Below, piece by piece: positions 26,150-35,167 of a DNA stretch of 47,882 nt. Below the pieces are notes generated by a model. The model worked only from the letters and a program-made list of their open reading frames with translations, ran no database searches and had not been told where the DNA came from. This stretch comes from Spirochaetota bacterium (GTDB lineage Bacteria > Spirochaetota > Spirochaetia > Treponematales > UBA12059). The stretch is taken from contig JAIFMD010000153.1 in the NCBI GenBank assembly GCA_020048755.1, positions 1 to 47,882 of the forward strand. Direction: 5' to 3'. Numbering within the stretch: the first letter of the stretch is position 1; the number at the start of each line of letters is the position of its first letter. A program made the position numbers and the translations under genes.

Positions 26150-27373
26150 ATGGCACTCTATTTGCTTGAAAACACCGTACAGAACTATGACTGGGGTTCC
26201 ACTGTGGAACTTCCCGGATTGTTGGGCAAGGACAATCCATCCGGAGAACCCTGGGCGGAACTCTGGATGGGAGCGCATCCCAAGGCTCCATCTATCGCGG
26301 TCGACCCGGCCACCGGAGCACGGATACCGCTGGACAAGCTCATAGCAGAAGCACCCATAAAAGTACTCGGCAGTTCGGTGGCAGGCCGGTTCAACAATGC
26401 GTTGCCATTCCTGTTCAAAATCCTGTCTGCGGCAAAACCCCTCTCCATCCAGGCCCATCCCTCCAAGCGCAAGGCGGAGCATGGATTCGCACGGGAGGAT
26501 TTCGCGGGCATACCTCTTGATGCACCAGAACGCAATTATAAAGACACAAACCATAAACCCGAGACAGTTGTTGCATTGACCTCGTTCGAAGGCCTATGCG
26601 GCTTCAGACCCATTGATGAGATCGTAGCGAACATCAAGTTGCTGGCACCCCAGGACTGGCAACGACTGGTTGGCAGACTGGCCGATGATCCGGGCAGACT
26701 GGAACTCTCGGTTTTTTTCCACACCATGATTTCGCAGACAGGCGATGTGATACAAAAACGCCTGGAGTATACCCTTGCCAGATGCAAGCGCATCGTTGCT
26801 TCAGAACAGCGGAACAGTCCCGGCGGCCTGCTTTTCTCCTGGGTACTCAAATTGCTGGAAACCCATCCTGGAGATGTCGGCGCTCTGGCTCCCCTGGTAC
26901 TCAACCTCTTCAGGCTCGAACCTGGCCAGGCGTTGAATATAACGGATGGCCAACCGCACGCATACCTGTGTGGAACCGCGGCAGAAATAATGGCCAACTC
27001 CGACAACGTACTCCGTGGAGGACTGACGAGCAAACATAGGGATGTTGCGGAATTCATTTCAACGCTCGGGTTTGACAGCGGACTCCTCCAGCCGGTGGTA
27101 CCGGTAGATTTGTCTGACGGTTTCAGCATGTACCACTGCGATGTTCCGGATTACGCGATAGCCAAAGCCGTTGTCTCCGGAGTTATGGAAGGACCCAAGC
27201 GGCAGTCGGTTCCCGAGATATTGCTGTGCACTGATGGAAAAGTCGAACTGGTTTCCACGAGCGGTCAACGAATTGCGCTTCCCAGGGGTACTTCAATATT
27301 CGTCACAGCCAACGAAAAACGCTATTCGATTGCTGGCAATGGAACTGTATTCAAGGCAAGCGTACCGTCATGA
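26150..27373 (+). CDS. manA: Mannose-6-phosphate isomerase, class I
   Basis: Zinc-dependent isomerase interconverting fructose-6-P and mannose-6-P, which supplies GDP-mannose and sugar-coat precursors or allows mannose use. Seen: MALYLLENTVQNYDWGS at the start, EPWAELWMGAHP, the zinc/active-site run PLSIQAHPSKRKAEHGF, and NHKPETVVALTSFEGLCGFRP in the typical order. The length, 407 residues, is normal. The track begins 54 codons earlier inside the helicase gene, but homology begins only here. It is joined to yaiI by an ATGA overlap. Confidence 0.94.
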   Translation: MALYLLENTVQNYDWGSTVELPGLLGKDNPSGEPWAELWMGAHPKAPSIAVDPATGARIPLDKLIAEAPIKVLGSSVAGRFNNALPFLFKILSAAKPLSIQAHPSKRKAEHGFAREDFAGIPLDAPERNYKDTNHKPETVVALTSFEGLCGFRPIDEIVANIKLLAPQDWQRLVGRLADDPGRLELSVFFHTMISQTGDVIQKRLEYTLARCKRIVASEQRNSPGGLLFSWVLKLLETHPGDVGALAPLVLNLFRLEPGQALNITDGQPHAYLCGTAAEIMANSDNVLRGGLTSKHRDVAEFISTLGFDSGLLQPVVPVDLSDGFSMYHCDVPDYAIAKAVVSGVMEGPKRQSVPEILLCTDGKVELVSTSGQRIALPRGTSIFVTANEKRYSIAGNGTVFKASVPS

Positions 27374-27936
27374 CGATCTGGGCCGATGCAGATTCCTTGC
27401 CGCGCGAAGTAAAAGACCTCATCGGACGGCGCGCTGGTTCTTCCGGGGTCGAGCTTCCCATCCGGGCGGTATTCGTTGCCAACCGCCCCATGCCCCTGCC
27501 ACCTGGTAAAAACATGCAGGCCATCATCGTCGGACCCGCAGGAGCTACGGCAAAACCAGCTCGGAATCCTACGGATACTCCCGCTACAGCATGGGACAAT
27601 GCTGACGATTACATCATGTCTGCCGCCCATTATGGTGATATATTGATAACAAGAGATATTCCTCTGGCAGGAAGAGCAATAGCAAAGGGCATCACGTCGC
27701 TGAATGACAGGGGAGATCTGTGGACTGCGGATGCGGTACGTGAACGCGCATCGCTACGGGACCATATGGCAGCGTTGAGGGATCTCGGGGTCGCACCGCC
27801 TTCTCCAAAAAGCCGGAGTTACGGACTCAAAGACGTCAGGGCTTTTGCCAACGCCCTGGACAAGGCGATACGCATTGCAGCAACCGCACAGCGAGTGCAG
27901 CCGCTCAGAGATAGCGACGGTGACGGCAACGCTTAG
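27370..27936 (+). CDS. YaiI/YqxD family protein (UPF0178, DUF188)
   Basis: A 188-residue protein of the NYN/PIN-like DUF188 family. It starts with IWADADSLPREVKDLI and has NADDYIMSAAHYGDILITRDIPLAGRAIAKG, LNDRGDLW and FANALDKAI, in the family order, with several conserved Asp residues expected for a metal-dependent nuclease-type site. No activity is established for the family. Coupled to manA by ATGA, and convergent with mtgA with a 4-nt tail overlap. Confidence 0.88.
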   Translation: MTIWADADSLPREVKDLIGRRAGSSGVELPIRAVFVANRPMPLPPGKNMQAIIVGPAGATAKPARNPTDTPATAWDNADDYIMSAAHYGDILITRDIPLAGRAIAKGITSLNDRGDLWTADAVRERASLRDHMAALRDLGVAPPSPKSRSYGLKDVRAFANALDKAIRIAATAQRVQPLRDSDGDGNA

Positions 27937-28802
27937 CGGACATAGCGATCGAGTAGAAATTCGTAGCGCCAGAGCAGGAGTTTGCTATTGCCCAGAGTTG
28001 CGGGAGTAAACCGGATTGGCGACGAGAGCACCGCCATCAACCGTGCCATCTGAGTTGCCGTTAGATTGGCAACAGGCGCCTTGTTGTATAATTTGGAAGC
28101 CGCCTCGATGCCGAACACCCCTTTGCCCCACTCCGCCCAGGAAAAATATAACTCCAGGATTCGTTCTTTGGAAAGCAGGATTTCCAGTTCAAAGGCAACG
28201 ATCACCTCAAGGTACTTCCTTAAGTAACTCTTGAACGGCACGAGGAACAGCGTCCTGGCCGTCTGCATCGTCAGGGTCGAGCCGCCATACATGGGCCTGC
28301 CTATCTGCTGGTTCACCTCATAAGCCCGCGCAAAAGCCTCCAGATCGATGCCATGGTGCTCGTAGAACTTGTAGTCTTCTATTGAAACGAGCATGCGCCT
28401 GGCTGTTTTGGGTATGCGCCCAAGCTCTGTCTTCACAGGCCTGACGATGGCCCAGCCATCGACATACTTGCGATACACTGAAAGTGTGGTAGCAGCCGGA
28501 TCGACAAAGGAAAAACACGCCACAATTATTGTCGTGGCGCATATGTACCAGATATGAAAAATCACGGTAGCAGAAAAACCCGCCCTCAGTCCTTTCACGA
28601 GCAAGGTACGATATCTGACGCGAGCTTTCATGGCTTTCGTTGCCAGGGGAAGACTCCGGATGCGACTGGAACCTTGGTTATGCAAAACCTCTTCGGAAGA
28701 GGTACCGGGTGATGCGCCTATGGCGCTGCCTATGGCCTTGTCGCGACTCAGGGCCAAAGTGGTACGTTTAATAGCCCGTTTGCATAGAAGTGCTGTGATC
28801 AT
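27933..28802 (-). CDS. mtgA: Monofunctional peptidoglycan glycosyltransferase
   Basis: GT51 transglycosylase that polymerises lipid II into glycan strands on the outer face of the inner membrane. One N-terminal anchor (SATVIFHIWYICATTIIVACFSF) is followed by the GT51 motifs: MLVSIEDYKFYEHHGID with the catalytic Glu, GGSTLTMQTARTLFL, KYLEVIVAFELEILLSKERILELYF, and WGKGVFGIEAAS. There is no transpeptidase domain. The start at 28802 has no Shine-Dalgarno but has TATAGT 5 nt upstream; the ATG at 28631 would remove an unusual 57-residue basic N-terminal extension. Confidence 0.9.
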   Translation of the reverse strand: MITALLCKRAIKRTTLALSRDKAIGSAIGASPGTSSEEVLHNQGSSRIRSLPLATKAMKARVRYRTLLVKGLRAGFSATVIFHIWYICATTIIVACFSFVDPAATTLSVYRKYVDGWAIVRPVKTELGRIPKTARRMLVSIEDYKFYEHHGIDLEAFARAYEVNQQIGRPMYGGSTLTMQTARTLFLVPFKSYLRKYLEVIVAFELEILLSKERILELYFSWAEWGKGVFGIEAASKLYNKAPVANLTATQMARLMAVLSSPIRFTPATLGNSKLLLWRYEFLLDRYVR

Positions 28803-28807
28803 CGCCT

Positions 28808-28835
28808 ACTATAGTACATGATTCATCGGGACAAG
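28808..28835 (-). promoter_or_regulatory. Candidate leaderless promoter of mtgA
   Basis: On the minus strand TATAGT is followed by AGGCG and the ATG. A weak -35 (TTGTCC) lies 15 nt upstream. The predicted start falls at or next to the start codon. Confidence 0.4.
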
Positions 28836-28921
28836 CCTAGATGTCTACCGCAAAGACAGACATACAATAACGTATTGGCGCAAACAGATGAACGCTTCGC
28901 TACTATTTCAATATTTTTTCC

Positions 28922-28950
28922 TTGACAGGAAGAACAGGCACTCCTAGTCT
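28922..28950 (+). promoter_or_regulatory. Sigma-70 promoter of the M16 peptidase pair
   Basis: A perfect TTGACA -35 (28922-28927), 17 nt, then TAGTCT as -10. The predicted start near 28957 leaves a short leader with AGGAGG (28963-28968) 8 nt before the ATG at 28977. Confidence 0.6.
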
Positions 28951-28976
28951 GAAACGGCTTTCAGGAGGTCTACATC

Positions 28977-30443
28977 ATGAAACGTTCTTTAGCGATGCTG
29001 GTTGTTCTGGCTATCACCGCCATGATTCCCGTTTTCGCTGACGGTACCCCCATCCAGGGACTACACAGGTACCGACTGGACAACGGACTCGAGCTGTTCG
29101 TGCTGGAAAACCATGCCGTTCCACTCACCCGGGTGCAGATTACATTCCGTTGCGGGTCGATCACGCAGGAACCAGAGACAGCAGGGTTGTTCCATCTGTA
29201 CGAGCACATGCTCTTCAAGGGCAATTCCAGATATAGAACAGAAACAGAATTCTCGGCTGCAATGACGGAACTGGGCGTCGCTGAATGGAATGGGGGCACA
29301 TCCACTGAATATGTTACCTATTACTTTACAGTACCCTCTGACAAGACAGAGGCTGGCCTCGAATTCTGGTCCTATGCCATGCGCGAACCTTCTTTTGATC
29401 CCGCTGAACTCACGGTGGAACAGGCTGTGGTAGCAAATGAAATAAACGGCTTTCTTTCAGATCCTGACCACATATACTCGGCGGCCATGGACAAGGCCCT
29501 GTTCGGAACCTACCCATGGCGCCGCGATATTGGAGGCAACGAGGCGGTCGTCCGCGCAGCTACGGTACAGAATCTTCGCGACATCCAGGCTACCTACTAC
29601 CTGCCCAATAACGGAGCATTGTTCGTGGGAGGAGATGTAGACCCCGAGTCTGTCTACGCTATGGTTCAAAAATGGTATGGCGAGTGGAAAGCCGGAGTCG
29701 ATCCGTGGGAGACGCCCGCCAAAGCCCACCCGATGCCAGGCGTTACAAAGCCCGTGTATCTGGCTTATCCTGACGAATCGCTGCCTGAGGGCATCGCATA
29801 TATCGAGGTACGCTATCGTGGCCCCGATGTGATCATGGAACCGGAACCAACCTATGCAGCCGATGTTTGGGGCTATCTCATACAGGCTCCCGGTGGCCGC
29901 TTCAAAACAAATATATTTGATACGGTACCGGCGTTGTACGAAAAGGACTACATCGGCGGCTATTACTACACGCAACGTGATGGTGGCCAGGTATCGTTTT
30001 ACACCTATGCCTTTATCGACCCGGCGTTGCCTTTAGCCCAGCGCGCCAGAACAGCATTCAAGGACGCCGTAGTTGCTGGTGAAATCAAGGCCATGGTTAC
30101 CGATCCAGCCTATTTCTCCGAGGCAGCATTCTCCATCGTCAAACAGAAAATGGAAGACGAGCAGATTATTAACCTCGAGACGCCTGAAAAATTCATAGAG
30201 ACTCTGTCGTTCTGGTGGGCTGTCGCCTCCAGCGAATACTTCTTTGAGTACGTGCCAAACATGAAAAAAGTCGAGCACAAGGATATCGTTGCGTTTCTTG
30301 AAAAATTTGTACTCTCGAATCTGGAGGTCATAGCCGTGCGCCTGAATCCGGCTGATTTCGGGCTTGAGTCAGCTTCGCTGGCCACGGCGGGTTTCGTGAC
30401 GGTGACTCCAGAGACCGCGTTCTGGTGGAAGGACGGCAAATGA
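28977..30443 (+). CDS. M16 family zinc peptidase, catalytic subunit
   Basis: A 488-residue secreted insulinase-family peptidase. The signal peptide is MKRSLAMLVVLAITAMIPVFA. The inverted zinc motif HxxEH is HLYEH at 73-77, followed about 75 residues later by the third-ligand Glu in VEQAVVANEINGF, so it should be active. The second M16 lobe follows (YIEVRYRGPDV...). The length fits M16B enzymes, which work as dimers of an active and an inactive subunit. The next gene encodes just such an inactive homologue and starts in an ATGA overlap. Likely periplasmic; substrates unknown. Confidence 0.9.
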   Translation: MKRSLAMLVVLAITAMIPVFADGTPIQGLHRYRLDNGLELFVLENHAVPLTRVQITFRCGSITQEPETAGLFHLYEHMLFKGNSRYRTETEFSAAMTELGVAEWNGGTSTEYVTYYFTVPSDKTEAGLEFWSYAMREPSFDPAELTVEQAVVANEINGFLSDPDHIYSAAMDKALFGTYPWRRDIGGNEAVVRAATVQNLRDIQATYYLPNNGALFVGGDVDPESVYAMVQKWYGEWKAGVDPWETPAKAHPMPGVTKPVYLAYPDESLPEGIAYIEVRYRGPDVIMEPEPTYAADVWGYLIQAPGGRFKTNIFDTVPALYEKDYIGGYYYTQRDGGQVSFYTYAFIDPALPLAQRARTAFKDAVVAGEIKAMVTDPAYFSEAAFSIVKQKMEDEQIINLETPEKFIETLSFWWAVASSEYFFEYVPNMKKVEHKDIVAFLEKFVLSNLEVIAVRLNPADFGLESASLATAGFVTVTPETAFWWKDGK

Positions 30444-32038
30444 TGAAAACCCTGAAATCATATTATCCAGTGCATGCCAAAACATACAGGCGGTCAGCAC
30501 TTGCGGCCATAGCCCTTATGATGATCCAGTCTGCCTGCGTCAGTTCGCCACCAGCAGCAAGCATGATTGAACAACCAGCAGTGGCTACCGCTCCTGTCGT
30601 GACCAGCGTGCCTATCACAGCACCCGCACCAGCGGCACCTGCAAAACCGGCTTGGTCGCTGCCCGTAACACCAGTATCTACATGGAAGCTGCCTGCGATT
30701 TCGAGTCCGTACATGCAGGCTAATCTGGCGACAATGGAGACACGCACCCTGGCAAACGGTATACCGCTCATAGTCAAGAAAAATCCAGCCAATCGCATAT
30801 ACACCATTAAAATAGCCTTCAAGGGTGGCTCGGCCATGACTACCGTGGAGAAGGCCGGCATAGAAGCCATGACCCTCGCCATGCTGGCCCGCGGTTCAGC
30901 ACAGTATCCTTATGCTGAAATCAAGCGCCTGCAATACGAGCGCTCAAGCGCCCTGGGCTATAATGCATCCAGTTACGACTGGGCCAGCTTCGACCTCAAT
31001 ACCATAGATAAATATTGGGACGAGATGTTTGCGGTCTACGCAGACTGCATACTCGCACCAGCCTTTGATCCGGCCCAGTTTGCCCTGGTCAAAAACGACT
31101 TCAAGGTAAGTCTGCAGAAATCCATGGCTGATCCATACAATTATGGAGTGGCAAAACTTCATGGCACGATGTTTGCCGGACATCCTTATGCTGCGGATTT
31201 TACCGGAACTGCTTCGTCGATAGAAGCTATCACGCTTGATGACATCAAGGCGTATTACCGTGACGCGATGACTGCAGACAGGATAGTCATCGTTGCCGTG
31301 GGTAACTTCAATGCAGACAAACTAGCCACAGCACTTGACCGCACCGTTGGCACCATGAACAAAAAGGGACCGGGCGTGCCTGAAATTCAACCCTACCAAC
31401 CCCGACAAGCGCTGTATCTGGAGAAGTTTGACAAGTCCAAAGGCATAGCCTACGTTCGTGGTGACTATCCCATCGCAGATGCCCGCAGTCCCGACTTTGC
31501 CACACTGCAACTGGCATACTCGATGCTGGACGAACTGCTTTTCAGCATCGTACGCACCGAACACGGGGCAGCCTACTCTGTGTGGTCCCGTGCTTTTGGA
31601 TTCAAGAGTGCTTATGGATCCATGGTTGTCTACAAGACCGATAAACCCAGCGACGCCAAGACCTGGGTGGACGAAGCCATCGCGGTACTTGCCTCCGGAA
31701 AAACACTGAACCTCAAGGGTGGTATGGATACGTACGCGCCGCTTGCAGCGACAATTGATGCGTACAAGGCCAAGTACATAAATGCTTTCTACGGCAACCA
31801 GCAGACAAACGCCGAGACGGCCGCGCAACTTGCTTCCAGCTATGTATACTTTGGCGACCATCTGGAATACCTGCGGTTCATCGACAAGATCAATGCAATC
31901 CATCCGGAAGACATCATTGCCGCCGTCAAAGCCTACGTGATTGCGGCACCCATCACCTGGATGGTTGTCTCCGACCAGGCCACCCTGTCAAAGGTAGACA
32001 AGACAAGATTCGACCACTTCACCGGGGTTGTCGAGTAG
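30440..32038 (+). CDS. M16 family lipoprotein, non-catalytic partner
   Basis: Started at ATG 30440 (ATGA with the upstream stop; the track start is 15 nt earlier). 532 residues. A lipobox-like IQSAC (Cys33) follows a basic and hydrophobic leader, so it is probably lipid-anchored, with a Pro/Ala-rich linker to about residue 85. The M16 fold is recognisable (ANGIPLIVKKNPANRIYTIKIAFKGGSAM, VAVGNFNADKLATALD), but where the active site would be it reads KAGIEAMTLAMLARG with no HxxEH. This matches the inactive subunit of heterodimeric M16B peptidases. It may anchor the catalytic subunit to a membrane. Confidence 0.85.
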   Translation: MMKTLKSYYPVHAKTYRRSALAAIALMMIQSACVSSPPAASMIEQPAVATAPVVTSVPITAPAPAAPAKPAWSLPVTPVSTWKLPAISSPYMQANLATMETRTLANGIPLIVKKNPANRIYTIKIAFKGGSAMTTVEKAGIEAMTLAMLARGSAQYPYAEIKRLQYERSSALGYNASSYDWASFDLNTIDKYWDEMFAVYADCILAPAFDPAQFALVKNDFKVSLQKSMADPYNYGVAKLHGTMFAGHPYAADFTGTASSIEAITLDDIKAYYRDAMTADRIVIVAVGNFNADKLATALDRTVGTMNKKGPGVPEIQPYQPRQALYLEKFDKSKGIAYVRGDYPIADARSPDFATLQLAYSMLDELLFSIVRTEHGAAYSVWSRAFGFKSAYGSMVVYKTDKPSDAKTWVDEAIAVLASGKTLNLKGGMDTYAPLAATIDAYKAKYINAFYGNQQTNAETAAQLASSYVYFGDHLEYLRFIDKINAIHPEDIIAAVKAYVIAAPITWMVVSDQATLSKVDKTRFDHFTGVVE

Positions 32039-32067
32039 CCCTATATACGATTTTAACTTTTAAAAAA

Positions 32068-32282
32068 TATGGCTGATACAGGATATGAATTTGCACAGAG
32101 ACACAGAGAAGATGAGGTAAGAAAGAAAAGAGAAAGAAGGAAAAGAAATTTACAACCCCTTTTCCTTCTTAATCCTTCTTATTTCCCTCGTCTTCTCTGT
32201 GTCTCTGTGCAAAATTCTTTTTCAATATTCAACGTATCTACTCTGTGGCTCTTTGCCCAAATTTCCTACTCTATCTGCCATA
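32068..32282. repeat. Long nested inverted-repeat element with CACAGAGACACAGAG core
   Basis: GAATTTGCACAGAGACACAG at 32087 onward and its near-reverse-complement ending at 32217 make arms of roughly 60 bp with a few mismatches and a small loop near ACAACCCC. An outer weaker pair, TATGGCTGATACAG (32068-32081) and CTCTATCTGCCATA (32269-32282), encloses them. The composition is purine-rich on one arm and unlike the flanking genes. The core motif resembles an intergenic repeat I have seen scattered in many unrelated bacterial genomes. It could also act as a terminator for the M16 operon, though no T-run follows. The 252-residue ORF over it is not credible. Confidence 0.7.
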
Positions 32283-32319
32283 ACTTCTTTGTAACTGTGC
32301 CCGAAATTCCTGATAAGGT

Positions 32320-32784
32320 TCAGGTGAGGTCGGCGAAGGTGGCGTGGCTGGCTCTGGCAAGATCGTCAGGGGTAAGTATCATCTGCAGCCCTCGGGTACC
32401 TGCGCTGACTGAAATGGTCTCCCACAGCCGGGCAGTCTCGTCGATGAATACGGGCAGGTTTTTCTTTGTGCCTACAGGAGAACAACCGCCGCGTACATAC
32501 CCTGTGAGCGGTTCCAGTTCCTTTAGCGGCAGTGGTTGCACAGCCTTGTCGCCCGTTGCCCTGGCTGCCTTTTTCAGGTCAACTTCAGCGGAACCCGGCA
32601 CCACGCAGAGGAAGGGACCGTACTTGTCTCCCTGTACCACGATAGTTTTGAACACACGATCTGGATCCAGACCAAGCTTTTCTGCAGCGGCGGAGGCAGA
32701 GAGGTCGTCTTCTGACCAGGCATATGCAAGCGTCTCTACGGCAATGCCGAGCGACCGAACGATCCTCAATGCGTTCGTCGTCAT
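32320..32784 (-). CDS. ybaK: YbaK/EbsC family aminoacyl-tRNA deacylase
   Basis: A 154-residue trans-editing protein that hydrolyses mischarged tRNAs, typically Cys-tRNA(Pro). Typical features are VFKTIVVQGD, a catalytic Lys region (DLKKAARATGDKAV), the GYVRGGCSPVGTKK loop and DETARLWETISVSAGTRGLQ at the end. The length is normal. It is the last gene of the pcnB operon, 11 nt after the GH57 gene. Related members act on other tRNAs, so the exact substrate is inferred. Confidence 0.92.
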   Translation of the reverse strand: MTTNALRIVRSLGIAVETLAYAWSEDDLSASAAAEKLGLDPDRVFKTIVVQGDKYGPFLCVVPGSAEVDLKKAARATGDKAVQPLPLKELEPLTGYVRGGCSPVGTKKNLPVFIDETARLWETISVSAGTRGLQMILTPDDLARASHATFADLT

Positions 32785-32795
32785 GACCGTAGAGC

Positions 32796-34385
32796 CTACC
32801 GTTTATGCCGGAATACCCGGTAATTGATGCTGGGGAAGATGTTGTTTCGCTTCTCGAGTTTCGTAAGCCATTCGGTGCCTACAGTATTGGCGCACAGCAT
32901 CTCATAGATGCGGTTGAAATTAGTAACCGCATCTTCTATCTGCTTGCGCGCAAAGGAACCCGATTTTCCGGCACGCAGGAGGAAGGGCCAGTCTGAAGCC
33001 TGGGCAAGCATCACTTCCCGCGCGGCCTGGTTGAGCACTCGCTCACGCAGTCCACTCTCGTTGGGGAATCTCTCGGCAAGTTCTATCATGCGCTCTATCA
33101 GCTTGAACACATGGCGGTAAACCCAGTCATTTGATTTCTCCAGCCAGATACCGCCATAGCCACCATCGCCCCACGATGAGTATTCAGGGACTGATTCAAA
33201 ATTGTCTGGATACGACCTGCGGTATTCTGACAGTGTGACAAAACGGAGGTCTTCTGTGGCTTGAGCCTTCCTGAACACTGTCTCGAGCCACCCGGGCCCT
33301 TCAAACCATCCATGTCCAAACAATTCGGCGTCGTAGGGTGCTACCATCAACGGTGGCCGGCCATTCATGTGCACAGAAGCGGCCTTTGCCTGGGCAGCCC
33401 GGGCCTGCAGGAATCGTGATGCATGTTCTTCAACCCGCGCCGCGGCCAGTTCAGGTGAATACGGCGCTTTCTGATCATTGCCACCGGTGATGGACCAGTA
33501 TTTGAAACCGGTAAATGTCCTGATCTGGTTCTGTTCGATGTACGGACCAACATAGTCCAGGGGCAGGTCAAATCCAATATCCCGGTAGAAATCACGGTAT
33601 GCGGGATCAGCAGGGTAGCCGCTGGTTTCAGACCAGACATCATTGGTAGACGCTATATCGCGTATGAAAGTTGTAAAACCATTTGGGCATGAAACAGGAG
33701 CGTATGACCCATAGCGAGGAGTTGGATCACCGAGCAAAGCGCCTCGCGTCGAGACTACACTGTATTGAAGGCCGTACGCGCTCAGGGTTTCTTCGATACC
33801 AGGGTACCATCCAAGCTGCGGCATCCAGAACCCGGATGGAGAACGACCGAATGCAGCACGGAACGAGACAACGGCCGCTTCTACCTGCGCCGTCGTAGCC
33901 GCCTGGTAATTCCGGTAGATAGGCATGAATGCGTTGGTGGCACCGCTCGTCATCAGATCTATGCGGCCCTTCTTATAATAGAAATCAAGTGCACCAAGGA
34001 GGTTGCCACTGTACAGCATGGTAAAATCTTCAGAATCCTTGAGATAGAGGTTGTAATACATCGTTGCCAGGGGCGCAAAATCCGGATCACCGGCACAACG
34101 GACCATCTCTTTCTCGGCAAGTTCAAGCTGCATCTTCAGCCAGGCGGTATAGCGGCTGCGAAGCAGGGCGTCCCCGAACATGGCCTCGAGTGTCGGGGAC
34201 AGGGCAAGAGTGAGTTTCCAGGGCACCTTGTCCGACTCAAGCCTGGCGAATACACGGAGCAGGGGCAGATAGGTTTCTGACAATGATTCAAAGAGCCAGC
34301 GCTCTTCCAGGAAACGGGGATAATCGGGTTGCCGCACAAAGGGCAGATGTGAATTCAGTACGAGAGCTACGAGTCCACTGTCCAA
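32796..34385 (-). CDS. GH57 (DUF1957) alpha-glucan branching-enzyme-like protein with Gln at the nucleophile position
   Basis: 529 residues from a TTG start with GGAGG at good spacing. GH57 branching-enzyme landmarks are present: ALVLNSHLPFVR at the N-terminus, the second-catalytic-acid motif APYDAELFGHGWFEGP (Asp352), and the helical C-terminal domain (QASDWPFLL). The nucleophile motif, normally W-x-P-E, reads FWMPQLGW, with Gln190 (codon CAG) where Glu is expected. Sequence is otherwise well conserved, so this may be an inactive or repurposed family member rather than a decayed gene. Neighbours DUF4912 and pcnB are cotranscribed. Glycogen-related function is inferred only. Confidence 0.82.
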   Translation of the reverse strand: MDSGLVALVLNSHLPFVRQPDYPRFLEERWLFESLSETYLPLLRVFARLESDKVPWKLTLALSPTLEAMFGDALLRSRYTAWLKMQLELAEKEMVRCAGDPDFAPLATMYYNLYLKDSEDFTMLYSGNLLGALDFYYKKGRIDLMTSGATNAFMPIYRNYQAATTAQVEAAVVSFRAAFGRSPSGFWMPQLGWYPGIEETLSAYGLQYSVVSTRGALLGDPTPRYGSYAPVSCPNGFTTFIRDIASTNDVWSETSGYPADPAYRDFYRDIGFDLPLDYVGPYIEQNQIRTFTGFKYWSITGGNDQKAPYSPELAAARVEEHASRFLQARAAQAKAASVHMNGRPPLMVAPYDAELFGHGWFEGPGWLETVFRKAQATEDLRFVTLSEYRRSYPDNFESVPEYSSWGDGGYGGIWLEKSNDWVYRHVFKLIERMIELAERFPNESGLRERVLNQAAREVMLAQASDWPFLLRAGKSGSFARKQIEDAVTNFNRIYEMLCANTVGTEWLTKLEKRNNIFPSINYRVFRHKR

Positions 34386-34397
34386 GGAAATCCTCCG

Positions 34398-35150
34398 TTA
34401 CTCGTCAAAGCCGCCAAGGATGCGGGAAGGATGGCGCATGGGTGCCTGAACTATCTCGAGGATTGCAAGGCCTGAGAGCGCGGCAAGTTCCGCCGCTCCT
34501 GGATCAAGATCGGCAAGCGAATCGGCCATCAACGCCCTTGGAGTACGTATTACTGGTGAATGAGCCAATAATCGCGATTTAGTACCAGTCTTGGCATACA
34601 GATCGACCCGATATGAGCGGTCTTCTTCTGGCAGATGGAGGTACCAGTGATCATCTTCTTCACCGACGACCACCTCAAATGAAGCAGTAGACTTGCCATC
34701 GTAACCAGGTTCCTTGATGACTCTAAGAAAAAGATGCGAAAAAGAGTCAGAGGCTCTCAGCTCATCGAGTTCTTCGTCACGCAGATCCCAGAATACAAAA
34801 GCCCACGCCGGGTCGCGCGCGATCACGTGCACAATAGTTTCATTATACCTGCACACGATGCACGGAGCGGCATCGATGGAGGCGTCAATTTCGTCGAGTT
34901 CCGAGCCCGAGTACTTCTTTTCTTCTATATGAACAGCCGCATCACCAGCGGACTTGCGGTCTTCATTGTCTTCTTCAAAAGCCTCGAACAGAGCCTCGAC
35001 AATAAAGACCTTTTCAAGATCCGGGGGGAGATCGAGCGCCATCTTTTCAGAGAGGGCATAGAGAGCATCAATGGATAGACTATTCAAACGTTCGACATTC
35101 ACGTTTTCATCATCCGAGAAATAGCGCCGCCGTGTCAAGCCGTGCCTCAA
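34398..35150 (-). CDS. DUF4912 domain protein
   Basis: A 250-residue acidic cytoplasmic protein. The C-terminal half has the DUF4912 pattern: HVIARDPAWAFVFWDLRDEEL, FEVVVGEEDDHWYLHLPEEDRSYRVDLYA and SPVIRTPRAL. DUF4912 genes often accompany GH57 DUF1957 genes, as here (12 nt apart), suggesting a shared role in glucan metabolism. The domain may bind carbohydrate, but this is unproven. The TTG start at 35150 has no ribosome site; a GTG at 35102 would fit equally well. Confidence 0.75.
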   Translation of the reverse strand: MRHGLTRRRYFSDDENVNVERLNSLSIDALYALSEKMALDLPPDLEKVFIVEALFEAFEEDNEDRKSAGDAAVHIEEKKYSGSELDEIDASIDAAPCIVCRYNETIVHVIARDPAWAFVFWDLRDEELDELRASDSFSHLFLRVIKEPGYDGKSTASFEVVVGEEDDHWYLHLPEEDRSYRVDLYAKTGTKSRLLAHSPVIRTPRALMADSLADLDPGAAELAALSGLAILEIVQAPMRHPSRILGGFDE

Positions 35151-35167
35151 AAAGCGGCACGGTTAGA

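Noticed and set aside
32069-32827. 252-residue plus-strand ORF
   Set aside because: It runs through the inverted-repeat element and then antisense through ybaK. Composition is low-complexity and there is no ribosome site.
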